Source of the DNA: Heliocidaris tuberculata
Taxonomy: Eukaryota; Echinodermata; Echinoidea; Camarodonta; Echinometridae
NCBI GenBank assembly: GCA_025618425.1
Contig: CM046832.1
Location: 72,219,196-72,283,195 of the forward strand
Reading direction: 5' to 3'
Length of the DNA: 64,000 nt
Shown here: positions 41,234-54,244 of the stretch, piece after piece
How the letters are laid out: every line of letters begins with the position of its first letter
Numbering within the stretch: the stretch's first letter is position 1
The notes under the pieces: generated by a model
The model's database searches: none
The model's input: the letters and a program-made list of their open reading frames with translations, nothing else
What the model was told of the DNA's origin: nothing
Made by a program: the position numbers and the translations under genes

Positions 41234-41276
41234 CTTTATGCCATTCCGTAACATTATTTTGTTACGGAACGACATA
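41234..41276. repeat. Short hairpin ATTCCGTAACA/TGTTACGGAAC
   Basis: A 10-11-bp stem around a six-base loop. A related gttacagaatgac motif occurs near 41,425. The function is unknown; it could be a remnant of a MITE end. Confidence 0.45.
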
Positions 41277-41540
41277 ATCACTCATATCAAAATTAATATT
41301 AAAAGTATTTTTTCATACCCAAAGCACACAGATTTTATTAGGTACTTTGCTTTATATATAAACTTTCATTAAAAAATGACAGTCCTTTTCGGAAATAAGT
41401 TTGAAATTATGTTTTTGGGGCGTTACAGAATGACAATTTTTGGAGTTTAAAGATAAAGTTGAGTTCTGGTCATGCGATTACATTGTGAAAGAAACTCAAA
41501 GCAATTGGGAAAGGTTAATTATGTTTAAATAAGAATTAGT

Positions 41541-41720
41541 AACACGATAAAAACTACTTTCGAAAAATAAACTCAAGACAATTTCAATAGCCCTGTCTAT
41601 CACCTTTAGAAATGAACATTATAATGGTGTATTACGTAATCCGAACGAGATTTCTGTGGGCAGTACAATAGTTTGAAATTGCCCTTGAGTTTATTTTTCG
41701 AAAGTAGTTTTTATCGTGTT
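41541..41720. mobile_element. Short foldback MITE
   Basis: Left arm aacacgataaaaactacttt continuing cgaaaaataaactcaag; right arm is its inverse ending ttatcgtgtt at 41,720. Arms are about 50 bp and the total is 180 bp. The remainder to 42,640 has no recognised feature. Confidence 0.75.
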
Positions 41721-42639
41721 TAGTGTATATTGTGATATTTTGGAATAATCAAAATGATAAGATATTTTCTCAATCGGCTCGCTGAAAATCATATGCACTG
41801 CACACATAAATGGGTATATGGGACCGCACACACATGTGGCATGATGTTCGGCCCTTACACTTCAGCTATTTCTCGACGAATTTCGAATTTGTGGGCATTT
41901 GAAGAGCAATCCTTTTAGTCAGGGAACATTTCTAATATGATATTCATCCAAACTGACATAAAGGAATGAGAAAGCTCAGAAATTATTTCAAACCTTTCCC
42001 GTAACTCAATCTTCTCTTTAGGTTTCGAAGGTTACTGAAGTATGAGAAATCATACAGAACAGAACTTGATGCTATTCTTGGTTACTATGTTATTCAAACT
42101 TTGTGTATCAAGTATATTTGAGCAAACAGGTCATATTAATATGACCTTTACTCTTCTTTTACAATATATCATAATTGGTATCAAATACATGAAATAATGA
42201 TTTCAAGCTTATGATAATAATTTGTGCAAATCATCAGTATTCTTAAGTGTAAAAATGTCTAAATTTTATCAGATTGTGAAAATTTTGATATTTACGATTA
42301 ACTTCACGCCAGATTTGAAAATTTAGGGTTCATGTCCTGTCTTGTTCCGAATGGCTCTTTACTGAAAACATGTTTGATGACTGCATCAAGTGAGTTCAAA
42401 AACCTGGGTCCAGTACATACTAGCGTATTGAGAGTAAAATTGTGTCCTGCACGGGGAATGTGCAATCCTGAAGGCTTCTTGTGGCATATCTGTGAATTTC
42501 ATTATTTTACTTGGCTAGTGCTAGCGGAAGGTCACCTGCATTAAAATCATACATTAGAGACCCTAATTACATGAAATAGATGTCTTCCAATTTTAAAATT
42601 TCATGTTAATAAAAAAGCATTAGTGCGAGCACGAAAATG

Positions 42640-43104
42640 AGCATTATAAATTATTCTTGTAACTGTCTTTTGAATCAAACATACCATAATTAATATATAG
42701 AAGAATTAAAGTCGAATACAGGATGAACAATATTTCTTTCGGAATAACTGCTTTCAGTTTAAATATAATGCCATTATTTCTTGATAACAGTTTACAAAGC
42801 TTATCCACATGAATTTTTAAATTCAGTTTATCATCAGTATACAGACAAAGAAATTTTGTTGAATTTACTCTATCGAAACTCCTGAAAAAACAAAAATACA
42901 CGTATCAAACTAACATTTTAGCAGAATTACTAAAAGCACATAATTGGTATTCTGATAATTTAACGATAGTTTATATGGATTTATCCAAGTCATAAAAGTA
43001 CTTAACTCAATATTTACAGTTTCTAAAAGGACCTTAAGATTCGTGTGATAATAATATTTGAGTCATCTGCAAAATGAAAATACATAGGAGTAATACTGGA
43101 AATC

Positions 43105-43148
<44 letters not shown>

Positions 43149-43450
43149 AAACAAAAGTTGACCAAGAAGTGATCCTTGTGGAACTCCACAATTGACATTT
43201 TGTAACCTCGACTTTGTACCAGTCCAATAACTTTCTTCTGACTACATAATGAGATAACTTATGTAACAAAATATTATGATCGACATTATCAAATGGCTTA
43301 GAGTAATCCAGAAAAAAAGAAATTGTGTGCATGTGGTTATCTAATGCAGTAGAAATTTTATCAATACAGTGTAATTTAGCATGAGTTGTTGTGAGCTTTT
43401 TACGAAAACCAAATTGAAAATCAGAAAAAAATCTGACTCAAATTAAAAAT
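42640..43450 (-). pseudogene. Decayed CR1/L2-like LINE RT fragment
   Basis: Minus-strand frames read FFLDYSKPFDNVDHNILLHKL (palm motif), LDWYK, then, after a (TA)n tract at about 43,105-43,146, STKFLCLYTDDKLNLKIHV and IPKEILFILYSTLILLYINYG. These are consecutive RT segments of the same type as the 57-58-kb LINE. The catalytic ADD region is not recognisable, and the (TA)n tract has expanded within the gene. Confidence 0.75.
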
Positions 43451-43664
43451 ACTAAGAATTTTCAAGAATTTTTATAAAATGTTGATAAGAGAAAATCTGG
43501 ACGATAATTATCAATAATTGGGGGTCACTTTTGCTATTTACATATACACTGGAACAATACCATTAATCACTGATACATAAAAGATAATTATGTAGAGAGA
43601 TTGTACAATTGCTGAAATAACATTCTACATTCAATTTAATTCCATTCATTTGTATATGATGGGG

Positions 43665-44075
43665 AGCCCTATGTCTGCGCACCTAAGTTTTGACCTGAAA
43701 ATTAACAAGAATTTCTCCAATATTCCTCTAAAGCTTAGTTTTATATTATTCCTGATATTCTAAAGAGTAAGTTTGCAAAAAATATCATCAAAATTAGAGC
43801 AAGAACGATGCCATTTTCACAAGAAGCGGCGGCCGTGGCGCACTCATTCATTTTACACGCAGTTCGGGAGTTTTGACGTGAAAGGCAACATTTTGAGGCT
43901 TGAGAATAAAACATCTGAAATAAGACCTTTTTACATCATTTTGACTCGTTTTTTGCATGAATACCGATTGCTATAATAAGGATGAAAAGTTTGTGTTCGT
44001 TGCGTGTTTTGTTTTATCAGAATCGCGCAGTTACGCCTGTGCGCAGACATGGGCACTGCGCAGACTTGGGCACTC
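43665..44075. mobile_element. MITE with TGTCTGCGCA inverted ends
   Basis: The left end agccctatgtctgcgcacct is inverted at the right as gtgcgcagacatgggcact, followed by a second copy, gcgcagacttgggcact. The total is about 410 bp. Internal ORFs are not supported. Confidence 0.6.
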
Positions 44076-45285
44076 TAGCCATACTTTCTCTCAATCGAAT
44101 CATTAAAAAATAATGACCATGGAATTTACAACGTACAATATACACTTGTATTCATATCAGATTAAAGACAAAAGAAAAGAAGAAAGTTCAGTGAAAATTG
44201 TATGACTTAGGTCCCTATTAAATAAACATAGCTTTTGCATCATAGAACGAAGAAAAAAGCAAAACATTAAAAAAATACTCATTATATTTGTGGCGTATTA
44301 CCCCCAGACACTACTGACGACCTAACCAGACAAACCAATAGAGATACCGTGCAACATCAATAATTCAGGTTCAATCGGCAACTTAATGTAAACATAAACA
44401 TTTGTTTAGTCATACATGTCTCCATTGTCATAACTCTTCATTCATCATGAAAAGATCATGTTTCTGTCCAAACATGCAAATAAACATTACATCAGAAAAA
44501 GTACAGTACTGCAATCCTAACCTTTCATTACTTTGTATAAACCAAGATTATCACACCTTTATTCTATGATATTCTGAGGATCTTTCTATGCATTGATAAA
44601 TCCAATTAAATATTCTCTAGCATTGTTCTTTCATTTCATATGAACTAAATAAATATGATAAATGTACATGTCTACTGGCCTGCATAAAATCACAACCTCG
44701 ACATAAACTCTATATAATAAAGCATATCATGCACTTATCATGAACGTAAACGCCCTCACACCTGATTCATTACTCATGTTACACTGTATTACATGTACTT
44801 CGCATTTGTGCAACGTACCCTCTATACAGGGGCCGTGGAGCGTTTTTGAAAGTGGGGGGGGGGGGGGCTGATTTGATTTCACTCCTTAATGACAATTTTC
44901 TAACTTTTTTCCCCGAGGTTTTATGACACGTGTCTACTAAAAAAAGTGCGGGGGGGGGGCTGCAGCCCCCAGCCCCCAGCCCCCAGCCCCCCCCCCCCGG
45001 TTCCGAGGCAAATGCTACATACACTTTCACATAAACACTTGTACCCTGGGCAACTCTTTATACGGAACTTTGGCATCATGATTTTACAAAGCCAGTATGC
45101 TAAAAAGATTTTCGCTAGTGACGTCAGTCTCGACTAAATCTATTTAAAAGGTTTTCTATACTCGACAACGTTTAATAGCACACATCATGCTATTAAAGCA
45201 CGCTGACAAGCACAAAAACCTGAAACACAAGGGGTGGGGAATGGTAAATATATATCATTTATAAAGGTTAATGTGAATACGAATC
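44076..45285. repeat. Non-coding stretch with G/C homopolymer block
   Basis: AT-rich except 44,829-45,005, which carries a G(13) run, G(9), tandem AGCCCCC units and C(12). Short ORFs across it are proline/glycine artefacts. No gene is seen. Confidence 0.55.
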
Positions 45286-45289
45286 AATA

Positions 45290-46095
45290 TATAACTTTTT
45301 CATCTTTGCTTTAAATGAATTAATAGTAGCAGAACTCTTGATATCGTATGAAAGGTTGCTCCACAGTCGTGGACCACAGTGTCTAACAGAACTAAACAGT
45401 GACTGAGTTTGGACTTTTGGATAATGAAATAATAACAATAAATTTGAGAGATATTGCTAGGAATAGTGTTAGGGGTCCACTCGCTATTCGTAGAAAACCG
45501 TTATTCATTTAACACGCGTTATGAATAGCGGTCTTTATGAATATTTATTTATACATCAGGAATATATCAAGTTTTATTTGTTCTTCACTAAATTTGTTTT
45601 ATCGTAGTTTATTATCAATTCATTAGCATAAAACCAATTTATTACCTTGACTAATTTTTTATTTGTCCTTTTTACAAGTACATAAAATCATTGTGAGTAG
45701 CAATTATATGTGTATCGTCTGCTAAGAGGACAGAATGACAAAAATTTGAACATTACAAAAACCTTTTACACAAATTAGAAACAGGAGAGGCCCCAGTCTG
45801 GAACCCTGTCGGACTCCACATTGGACCCTCTCAAGATGAGAAACAAACTTATTGTAAACAGTACAATGAAAACGATCAGATAACTAATCCAGCAACCAAG
45901 TGCAACGCCACGTAAACCAAAATTATCCAACTTAGCAAGTCAGGTATCACAGGTAAAGCCTTGGACTAATCACGAAATATACCAATTGAGCTTAAACTGC
46001 CATTCATATTGCTAAGAATGCAATCATGGAGATCAACCAGCGTAAGATTACATGAAGAATTTGTTCTGAAATCATATTCTGAAATATTTAAAAGA
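45290..46095 (-). pseudogene. Decayed LINE RT fragment
   Basis: Minus-strand similarity at 45,750-45,840 reads ...CGVRQGSRLGPLLFLI..., with the ADD region (agcagacgatacacat) nearby. At 45,300-45,400 RHCGPRLWSNLSYDIK and SATINSFKAKMKKLY give the RT C-terminus. Stops and frame changes are frequent. Confidence 0.65.
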
Positions 46096-47159
46096 TTGTT
46101 CTTATTAATGTGACATTTAAGTCCGTTTTATGTTAACCTTTCCAAGGTCTTAGAAAAAATAGGGAGCTACGTTTTCGATCTATAATTTGAAAATATCAAA
46201 ATGAGGATCTCCTTTTTTGAAAAACAAGAATGATTTTACAAATTGTCATGTCTTTTGTAATCCTACCAGAAGAAAATGAACTAGGAGCATAAAATTTTAG
46301 AAATGGGCATTCAAAGTGGCGGCCTCGGCTTTCCTTCAGTCATTCAAATTTATTAAAGGACAAGCATATTTTAAATAAGTGCATTAGATTTAACATGCAA
46401 AATGTCATACAATGGTTTAAAACAGACACTCCAGATTCCTTTTTTTTTTTTTTTTTTGGAAAGAAAGAACACTGATGGAAACAAACATAGAAATTATGAA
46501 TCATGTAGTCATTGCAAACATAAAAACTGAAAAGTTTTGAAGACTGATGACTTGGTATATGAAGCAACAAGAAATCCCATAACAAGAACAGGATATCTAG
46601 CACATCGAGCTTATGCACGTATATATCTTACACAGGCGTAAAGACATAGATAGGTATGATAGAGATTTAAACGAAAAACACGCACAAGCACACAAAAGAC
46701 ATACAAACATACGGAATCCATGAAACTAAATTAACGAATAAATAAAATGAATTCCTCAAAATGAAATTGAACGCCCAAATAGGCTCCTCAGGCCTACTAT
46801 GCGCGAACCTCGAAATTCAATGCACGAAATTTTGAAATCGTACGTACGTTCATGTCTTCGTATGCACGGTAGCGATTAGTTATTTATTTTTTTTATTTTG
46901 CCCTAAAAATAAATCGAATGCGGATAACAAAAAATAAAATGCCCTAAACTGAAATAATTTTGCCGATGAATCAATTTGGATGTTCATAAATTAATTCGCA
47001 TGTCTCCAAATGAATTCCATTGCTCGGATTTTGCATCTGAAAGACCGATATCCATCGTAAAACGATTAATGGGTGAATTTGAATGCACCTCAATTGATAT
47101 GAGTGACAAAAATATGAAATTGGGTGGGAAAACCTAAAATAAAATGTATAACTCGTTTA
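46096..47159. other. Non-coding stretch
   Basis: A T(17) run at 46,440-46,457 and a possible minus-strand retroelement edge at about 46,345 (cattcaaatttattaaagg). No gene. Confidence 0.4.
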
Positions 47160-47480
47160 ATCACCACCGATTAACTTATTCCATCAAATGCCATACTTTT
47201 ATTTGCTTTAAATGTTTCACAACCTCAGTGAGTTCAGTTTCATTTGTAAGATTGAAAAATATGGAATTTTTAACAATTATTTGAAAGAAAGAAAGAAAAG
47301 TTTTAAAGTATATCTTCCAACATGGGAAGCTTTGATTTTTTGTTGTAATATTAGAGAAAAATAAATTGAATTCTTTGACAAAAACTGGACTATTAGTTAT
47401 GTTAGGATCATCCTTTATTAAGCAACATGTAATATTTTTCTCCATTATATTTCTCACTAAAATCATTTATAATCTCCAAT
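47160..47480 (-). pseudogene. LINE fragment, region between endonuclease and RT
   Basis: The minus frame reads DDPNITNSPVFVKEFNLFFSNI and later FFNLTNETELTEVVKHLKQ. This matches the linker of CR1/L2-like ORF2 proteins that precedes the RT (FNxFFxNI ... VxxxIxxLK). Nothing of the RT follows in the expected position. Confidence 0.5.
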
Positions 47481-47800
47481 AATTTGGAAAAGTTATTTTT
47501 CTGTTTCTACAGTAGGCCACGTTTCCAAGTAGGAAAATGGGAAGACACTGAGACATTTTTTTTCATTAAGTTTTTATTGATCAATATAATAGGATTACAG
47601 AATCATCAGAACATAACTAAAATAATAATAATAAAAAACAAAACATTGAGACATTTTAATAAGACACATTGATATTTTTCTCTTGATTTTGATAACAGGT
47701 TAACATGATTAAGTGGACAATTTACGATCACATAAAGCCAGCAACAATAATTATTCTTTCAGGACGACCTCTCTCAAACCCTCCGTTAAAAGGGTTCTAA
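47481..47800. other. Short AT-rich non-coding stretch
   Basis: Nothing supported. Confidence 0.35.
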
Positions 47801-47804
47801 TGTC

Positions 47805-49150
47805 TCCAGGGGCGGCGCTCCGGGGGGCAGGGGGAACAGTGCCCCCAACTTTTCAAAGTACCCCAAAAGTGCCCTTTTTCTTTCTGAAAAAATGCCCTTT
47901 TCTCCCTGATAAGTGCCCTCTTTAATATTAAAAATGCCCCTCTTCCTTCCTAATATTAAAGTGCCCTTTCCCCTTCTGATAAGTGCCCTTTTTTCTCCTT
48001 CTGATAAGTGGCCGTTTTCAATTTAATAAATGGCTCCTTATCTCTAATAAGTGCCCTTTCTCCTTCCGATAAATGCAATTTTACTGCGGATAGGGCCTAT
48101 TTTCCTTTCTTATAAGCGCTCTTTTTTTCTTCTAATAAGTGCCCCTTTTCAAAATATAATGATTGTCCCTGTTTTCTCCCTAATATGTGCCCTTTTCTCC
48201 CTTGATTAATGCATTCTTAATTCTGATATAGCTGCCCCCTTTTCCTTCTGATAAATATCTATTTTCCCCTTCTGATAAGTGCCCATTTTCAAATCTGATG
48301 TGTCCCCTCTTTACTTCTGATAAGTGCCCTTTTCGTATCTAATATGAGTCCTTTCCCTCTTCTCATTAATGCCCCTTTTCATCTCTTATAAGTGCCTCTT
48401 TCAACCTATGATAAGCGCCTTTTCCTCTTCTGATAAGTGCCCCCCCCCCCCCCTTTACTGATATTTTCCCACTGTTTCTTACAAAAAGAGGTATATCTAC
48501 CTTCCAAGAATTGGTGCGGCTTTATGTAGCAAAAGATATACAACTACAATGTAAGGCAGTGGAGCTGGAGGCAAGAGGGGCACAATGCCCTTCACTCGAA
48601 TGTGCCTATACCTTACACCAAGTATAAGGGCAATATTTTCTGAAAATTTTTCCCAAACTCGCTCGCTCTTATAGTTTAATTTAACGAAATCAAGCAGATC
48701 GCATAAATGTGATGATATCGATGTATTACGGTATTCCTAACGAAAAACGACATGGTTAATGTACGAATTAAAAGATCATTAGGCATTCCCCCACCCCCAA
48801 ATTAATTTGTTGTTGTCATTTCCACTGTATGGATGTAAATAATGCACAACCCAAGGACTTCAGGATTAGAAAAAAGTCTGATTTTTTTTGCTCGCTCACT
48901 TCGCTCGCTTGCACATGAATCATTACACACAACTGCTAACTGGGGAAGCTGAAGCAGCGTTCAGAACAAAAATAAAAAGAAAGAAGATGAAGTTTAAGAC
49001 GTATTAATTGACTGTAATATCAATGTGACAAAATGGTCTCTGTTTTTTGCTTTATGTTCACCCTTTGTAAATACCCCTTTTTTTTCTCTAAAAGTGCCCT
49101 TTTTGGTTGGTGCCCCCTACCCACTTTGAAAGACGCTCCGTCTCCCCTGA
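47805..49150 (+). repeat. Element rich in AAGTGCCCTTTTC units
   Basis: After ggggcggcgctccggggg, about 25 degenerate copies of a 20-25-bp unit (ctgataagtgcccttttctc) run to about 48,470. A unique section (48,471-49,070) follows, then gtgccctttttggttggtgc and a closing 'gaaagacgctccgtctcccc'. The opening gcgctcc and closing gacgctccg, with the 'actttgaaag'/'cttttcaaag' pair, suggest defined element ends. No ORF. Confidence 0.6.
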
Positions 49151-51585
49151 ATGTCTCCTTGTAAATTACACGGAGATAAAGTGACAAATGTTATTCGAAA
49201 CACTTCTACTGCCAACTACCGCAATCTTAAAGCCTTGTATACGGACACAGGTTCGCACGTACACTTCAGATCATGGATACTATCACACAGTGTTATAGTG
49301 CCTTGATGCTCGGCCTTGGGGTTTTTCAATGGTTTGGCCTTTGGCATGCCTTGGTCTTGGCCTTAAGGGTTCCGAGCCTTGATCATCTCCAGAAAAATTC
49401 AAGGCATATGGAACTTTGCCATTTTTGCAAGTAATTTTTTTTAAAAGATATTTTGGTTGTTTGTATAGTATAGTAATACTATATCATGTAGCTGATACAA
49501 GATCTAGGTAATCATAATTGACTTGGGAATTGAATTCATGTTTTACAACTTCTTTAGATTTATATGATAGAATGATGATGATGATGATGGTAATAGTAAT
49601 AATAATAATAATAATCATCATCATCATCATCATCATCATCATAATGATATGAATAATAATGATGATGATGATGATAACAGTAATACCGTATGAAATACAG
49701 GTGCAGGCTGGAACAAATATACTTTCATTTCTTGTCTTTCTGTGAACATTTGGTAAGTTTGAAAGAAGTATTTGCAAATTTTGATAAATTCGGTCAAAGG
49801 CTTCTGCGACATTATTCATTCCATTGCCATATAGGCAAAAACTTGTACCAAGTTATATAGGCCTACATCTGTTTTGCTTGTTTTGTTTGGCAGAGGCCCA
49901 CATAAATGGGGCACAGAACATAATTCGAGGAGTAATGGTAGGAAAGGAAAAAAAAACAATCATGAAAATATTGTGGAAGAAAATTATGACAATATTGTGG
50001 ATTATATACGCCCCAATACACAGCTTTAAAAATTGCATTAGAAATTAGTCTTAATATCCCAATATCATAATTATGATTTAGTTAAGAAATGGCCTTTTAA
50101 GCCGGTTCAGAATCTATAAAAAAAAAAAGAAAAGAAAAAATGTACTTCTCATTGCTTTGCTCCCTAGTTAACATGAAGGCCTTTAAGTTTCAACTGCCTC
50201 TTTTTAAGTATTTTGCGCCGAATGTAGGATAAAGCTAAAATGGCACTTGCAAAGATTCAACAACTGCCTTATTAATTCTTCGACAAAAATTTGATGCCCC
50301 ATTTGAGAAAACTTCTAATCAATGTTCATAATTCGAAACTTTGATTGCACTCTTCCTTGTCGAATTGTCTTAGGTAAAGTGCGTAAAATTGCATTTTATT
50401 AAAAGAACATTTTTTTTTTAATTTCTGTATCTATTTATCTTTCATTTTGTTTTTTGTTTTTTTCATGTGTAAATTTATTTATTAATTATTACTATTACTC
50501 CTTTTTTTTTGAGGGGGGGGGGGCAATTTCATTGTTTCTCTGTGCTCCATAATCCCAAGATACATCACTAGTGCACTAGATGCTATGCAACCTTGAATGA
50601 CACCTCACATTCACTATCTTGACAAGAGGCTTAAAACTCTGAATTGGACCTAACAAGAAAATCAACTGGAGAAAAGGGACATCGTGGGTTTAAGAGCGGT
50701 GACATATCTCCTGTTGTAATTATAATAAAATACAATACCTTGCATGACTTATTAACCAAATGCAAGCTCCCAATCAGGTTTTGTTAAAGATAAAGTCTTT
50801 ATTTTGTATATTGTGTTTTTGCGTCCAATATCAAGTCCCTCTTTATTAACTAGCTCACTCCGCTTTCCAACAATAAATAACCAAAATAAATAAAATTAAT
50901 ACATATTTTTTTCCACAGGTCCTTGTAGGTGCCCCCTTTTCCTAAAAAGGTGACTTTTTTCAATGACCCCCTTTTTTAATTTGAAAAATGTTCAGCCATC
51001 CCTGCAGTCATTTGATTCTTGATTAAGGCAGTGCCTATATGTTTTATTTTTTTGTGTGTTAACCTCTATCTTTTTATATTCCATTTCCCCCTCCTTTCTG
51101 TATTAATGCCTTGGCCTTGAGGTTTCAAGCTTTGACCTTAGCCTTGACCTTGCTAGCCAGTGCCTCGGCCTTGAGGGTTTGGGCTTTGATTACAACTCTG
51201 CTATATCACATAGCATTTAACATTACTTCCGAATTCTTTTCAGAGTTTCTCTTTAATAAATGATAATAATACTCAGTTCGTACAGCGCATTGTGATTATG
51301 TCTACTCTGTCTGATGACTCATGATTCTCATTTCCAGTAAGCTTTTTTAAAAATTTGAATAGTGCTCGTTTATACACTTATTCACTTCCTTCATGTTTCT
51401 ATTCACTGTTACTTCAGCCAGCTATTTCTCAACATGTACTTGACCTTCCTTTGTTTTTATATTACTGGGATTACTCATTTTAACACAGCGCAAGAAAATG
51501 ATTACTTACTGGAAGCTTTTCAGTCGCCACTAAGCACAATTACCCTAGTAACCCCTCGTTCATCCTTCCAACGTTCACAACATAC
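49151..51585. repeat. Non-coding stretch with GAT/ATA microsatellites and GCCTTGG-rich patches
   Basis: Triplet repeats (GAT)n/(ATA)n/(CAT)n fill 49,570-49,680. GCCTTGG-rich patches at 49,305-49,390 and 51,105-51,190 share ggccttgagggttt-like blocks in the same orientation. A G-run is at about 50,512. At 51,255-51,300 an 'aataatactcagttcgtacagcgca' block resembles an inverted retroposon tail. No gene. Confidence 0.5.
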
Positions 51586-51593
51586 ATGTACGT

Positions 51594-52305
51594 CAGGGTT
51601 GCCATTTGGCCTTTTTTTGGCCGTGAAAAAATATTTCACGGCCAAATTAATTTGGCCGTATTCTGGCCGTAAAACAGAAATCTTGGCCGTGAATCTTTAT
51701 TTCTGGCCTTTTTCATAATCAGATAGGAAATGTAACCATAAAATCACTTGAAATATGTAAAAATGCAATAGGATGTGCATGCGCGCGTCTGCTACGGCGT
51801 GTGTTATGCATGAATTAAGCCCTGGGGAGCGTTTCATGAAAGGACTTGTCGAATTTTTTATCCGATAACTGTTATAAGCTACTGAAATCCTTGCATCTGA
51901 TTGGCTGAGAGCAAACTTGTCGGATAAAATATCCGGCAAGTCCTTTCATGAAACACTCCCTTAGCCTAGTCTACACACTAGTTTGTGCTGCAGGCCGGGG
52001 GCACGGTCGATTATAAGCATGCGTATACATACTAGTATTCGCATGACCACATCTTATTAGACTCAAATACAGAAACTTGCACGTTGTCGCTCAATATAAT
52101 GTCAAACTATTTAAGCAGGCTTTATTGTAAACCTAGGGGAGTGCATGAGACAGTTAATTTGTGTATAGGGGTATACCTAATTTCATTTCTAAATAGATAT
52201 AATTTGGCCGTGTAATTTGGCCGTGAAAAAAAATAGTTTGGCCGAATTTGGCCGTAAAATATGTTGAGTTTGGCCGTGAAGACTAGCCACGATCTGGCAA
52301 CCCTG
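51594..52305. mobile_element. hAT-type non-autonomous element with TTTGGCCGT subterminal repeats and 8-bp target duplication
   Basis: Perfect 8-bp direct repeats ATGTACGT (51,586-51,593 and 52,306-52,313) flank ends CAGGGTTGCCA and TGGCAACCCTG. Many copies of TTTGGCCGTG(A)n in both orientations cluster within about 130 bp of each end, as expected for hAT transposase subterminal binding sites. The 712-bp element has no transposase and contains a younger MITE at 51,824-51,961. A paralogous segment lacking the element lies at 54,385-54,500. Confidence 0.85.
51824..51961. mobile_element. Palindromic MITE (GGGGAGCGTTTCATGAAAGG family), copy 1
   Basis: Ends gggagcgtttcatgaaagga and the inverse tcctttcatgaaacactccc. 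Inside are paired cttgtcggataaaatatcc motifs and a central tctgattggctgagagc (CCAAT box). It is nested in the hAT element. Confidence 0.8.
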
Positions 52306-52498
52306 ATGTACGTCTAACATTACACCCATATCATCCATAACACCTTAACCAAAATGCAAATATACAATATTTTGGGATATATACAGTAGCCTGCCAAGCT
52401 ACTAGCACGATGAGCCGGCTTTTATTTACAGTATTCATGATATTTCATATTATTATTTGTATGAAGGGTTTTCAGGCGACCAGAAAAATTGGCGTATC

Positions 52499-53045
52499 TC
52501 ATGGTTTGCGCAAAAGTACCCGGATTACCGTGCAATTTGAAAACGATATCTCATGACACAGATGCTGGAGAACCTTAATTTACCCACACTAGCATCAAGG
52601 CGGATTTTTTCCAGGCTTACTTCCTACTTCAAAGTGGTCGGGGGTTGGTACCAGCCCTCCCTTTGAATAACTTTATAAGACCCTCAAGACAAAAGAGGCA
52701 GATTAAAGCCACGAAATTTACTGGGTTTGAGGCAACAAACCTAGTTGAAAGGCAAGTCCAAAACAATAGTAAGTGTTTTGCGGTCGAAAACTTCAACACC
52801 GACCAATACAAGAACTCTTTTTTTGTTCAAACAACGGTGGACTGGAACCATCTTCCAGACACCATAGTAAATTCTCAAACAGTGGCAAGTTTCAAGGCAG
52901 CTGTTGAAGACCAGTTTCATCAGTATCACTAGTCGTCGTTAGCCCTCTCTCTTTTCCGGTGCGTTATACCATAACGGTCCTGCACTGTATACATCCAGAT
53001 CCAGATCATGGTTTGTGTAAAAGTACCCGGATGACCGTGCAATAT
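52499..53045 (+). mobile_element. 5'-truncated LINE between 38-bp imperfect direct repeats
   Basis: Frames at 52,560-52,932 read ENLNLPTLASRRIFSRLTSY, LVPALPLNNFIRPSRQ, then YKNSFFVQTTVDWNHLPDTI and SFKAAVEDQFHQYH with stop. This is the C-terminal region of a CR1/Jockey-type ORF2, with one frame change near 52,640. The 3' end carries (CCAGAT)n at about 52,996-53,008. The block catggtttgcgcaaaagtac...ccgtgcaat (52,499-52,537) recurs at 53,008-53,045, so the LINE is bracketed by an unusually long direct repeat. Confidence 0.8.
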
Positions 53046-53219
53046 ATCTCCTTATAAAACGGGTTCAAGAATGTAGCCATCCTGATTGGTCAAATGACAC
53101 CACGTGACCGTGCAAAAAAAAAGTACTAACGCACAGCGAGGGGACTAACGCACGGATAATCCGGATCAAACACTAAGATTGTTAGAAAACACTAAGATTG
53201 TAGACCCGTTTTATAAAAC

Positions 53220-53384
53220 TATTAATACATGGTTGTGAGTTCGTGCGTTAGTGCGATCCAGCAACACGCAGGTTTTTTATCGTGGTGTCTAACACACTCG
53301 GCTACGCCTCGTGCGTTAGTACACCATGATAAAAACCTTTGTGTTGCCAGATCGCACTTACGCACTCCCAACCATGTATTAATA
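53220..53384. mobile_element. Foldback MITE, nearly full palindrome
   Basis: Ends attaatacatggttg and caaccatgtattaat. Arms of about 75 bp include gcgttagtgcgat and gataaaaaacc. The outside copy 'actaacgcac' at about 53,125-53,155 suggests a related fragment adjoining. Confidence 0.8.
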
Positions 53385-53617
53385 GTGTAATATCTCATGG
53401 TTTGGGATGCACATGACGCGTAAAAATGTAAATACGCGCTTAAATACGCAAAGGTTAAGACAATGGATGTATGCACACAGCTCTTGCAAGATGCTTGGGT
53501 AATTAGGACAAAAATGTTTTTCTACCTGCATGTGTTTTATGTCGGAGTCATTACAAAAACGTAAAGACATGTAATGGTGAAAATTGAAGAACTCGGTATC
53601 ATACAATTAATAATAAT
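53385..53617. other. Short non-coding spacer
   Basis: Nothing recognised. Confidence 0.35.
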
Positions 53618-53763
53618 AATATTGAATGGCTTTTCTTTCGTGGGACACAAAGATATATCGTACTCGCTTTGAAAATATTTCACTCGTCGTGCCGACTCGT
53701 GAAATATGCTCATAGCTCGTGCGATATATCCTTGTATCCCACTTAAGGCCATTCAATATTATA
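53618..53763. mobile_element. Foldback MITE with ATATTGAATGGC ends
   Basis: Left ataatattgaatggc and right gccattcaatattat are inverted. Internal gatatatcgtactcg and cgtgcgatatatc pair around 'cactcgtcgtgccgactcgtg'. Confidence 0.75.
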
Positions 53764-54244
53764 TAAATACTCTACAAAATACACTTGGAATGACAAATAG
53801 ATGACAAAGTGTGCAATACGACAGCCTTAACAATTTAAGATTCAGTATATTTTGATGTCCTAACCTAACCCTAATTTAGTCCGAGGTTAAAAAACAGAGA
53901 TAAAAACTTTATAAGCGCAGAAACTCTGAAAAACCTATGGCTATTTACAAAGACCAAAATTATCAACTTTATATTTGTCTTTATATTATAAATCGCAAAT
54001 TAAATTTAAATACTATAAATCTAAAAAAGACGTGCTAATATGTGTGCGAAGGAAGACTAGAATGACTCTTCTCAATCACCGAGCCCTACTCAAGCATCTA
54101 TACCTCCTTTCATATTCAAACTAACCACCGTTTACTCTGCGGAATTGATTAATTCCGTTACGATTGCCTGACTTAACAATCTCACTTATTGCCGTATAAA
54201 CAACATTTACCAGCTGTACTGCGTAACGCTGCATGTGAATACAG
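53764..54244. other. Non-coding stretch
   Basis: No gene or repeat recognised. Confidence 0.4.

Noticed and set aside
49484..49819. ORF rich in Ile and Met
   Set aside because: Translation of the GAT/ATA triplet microsatellite.
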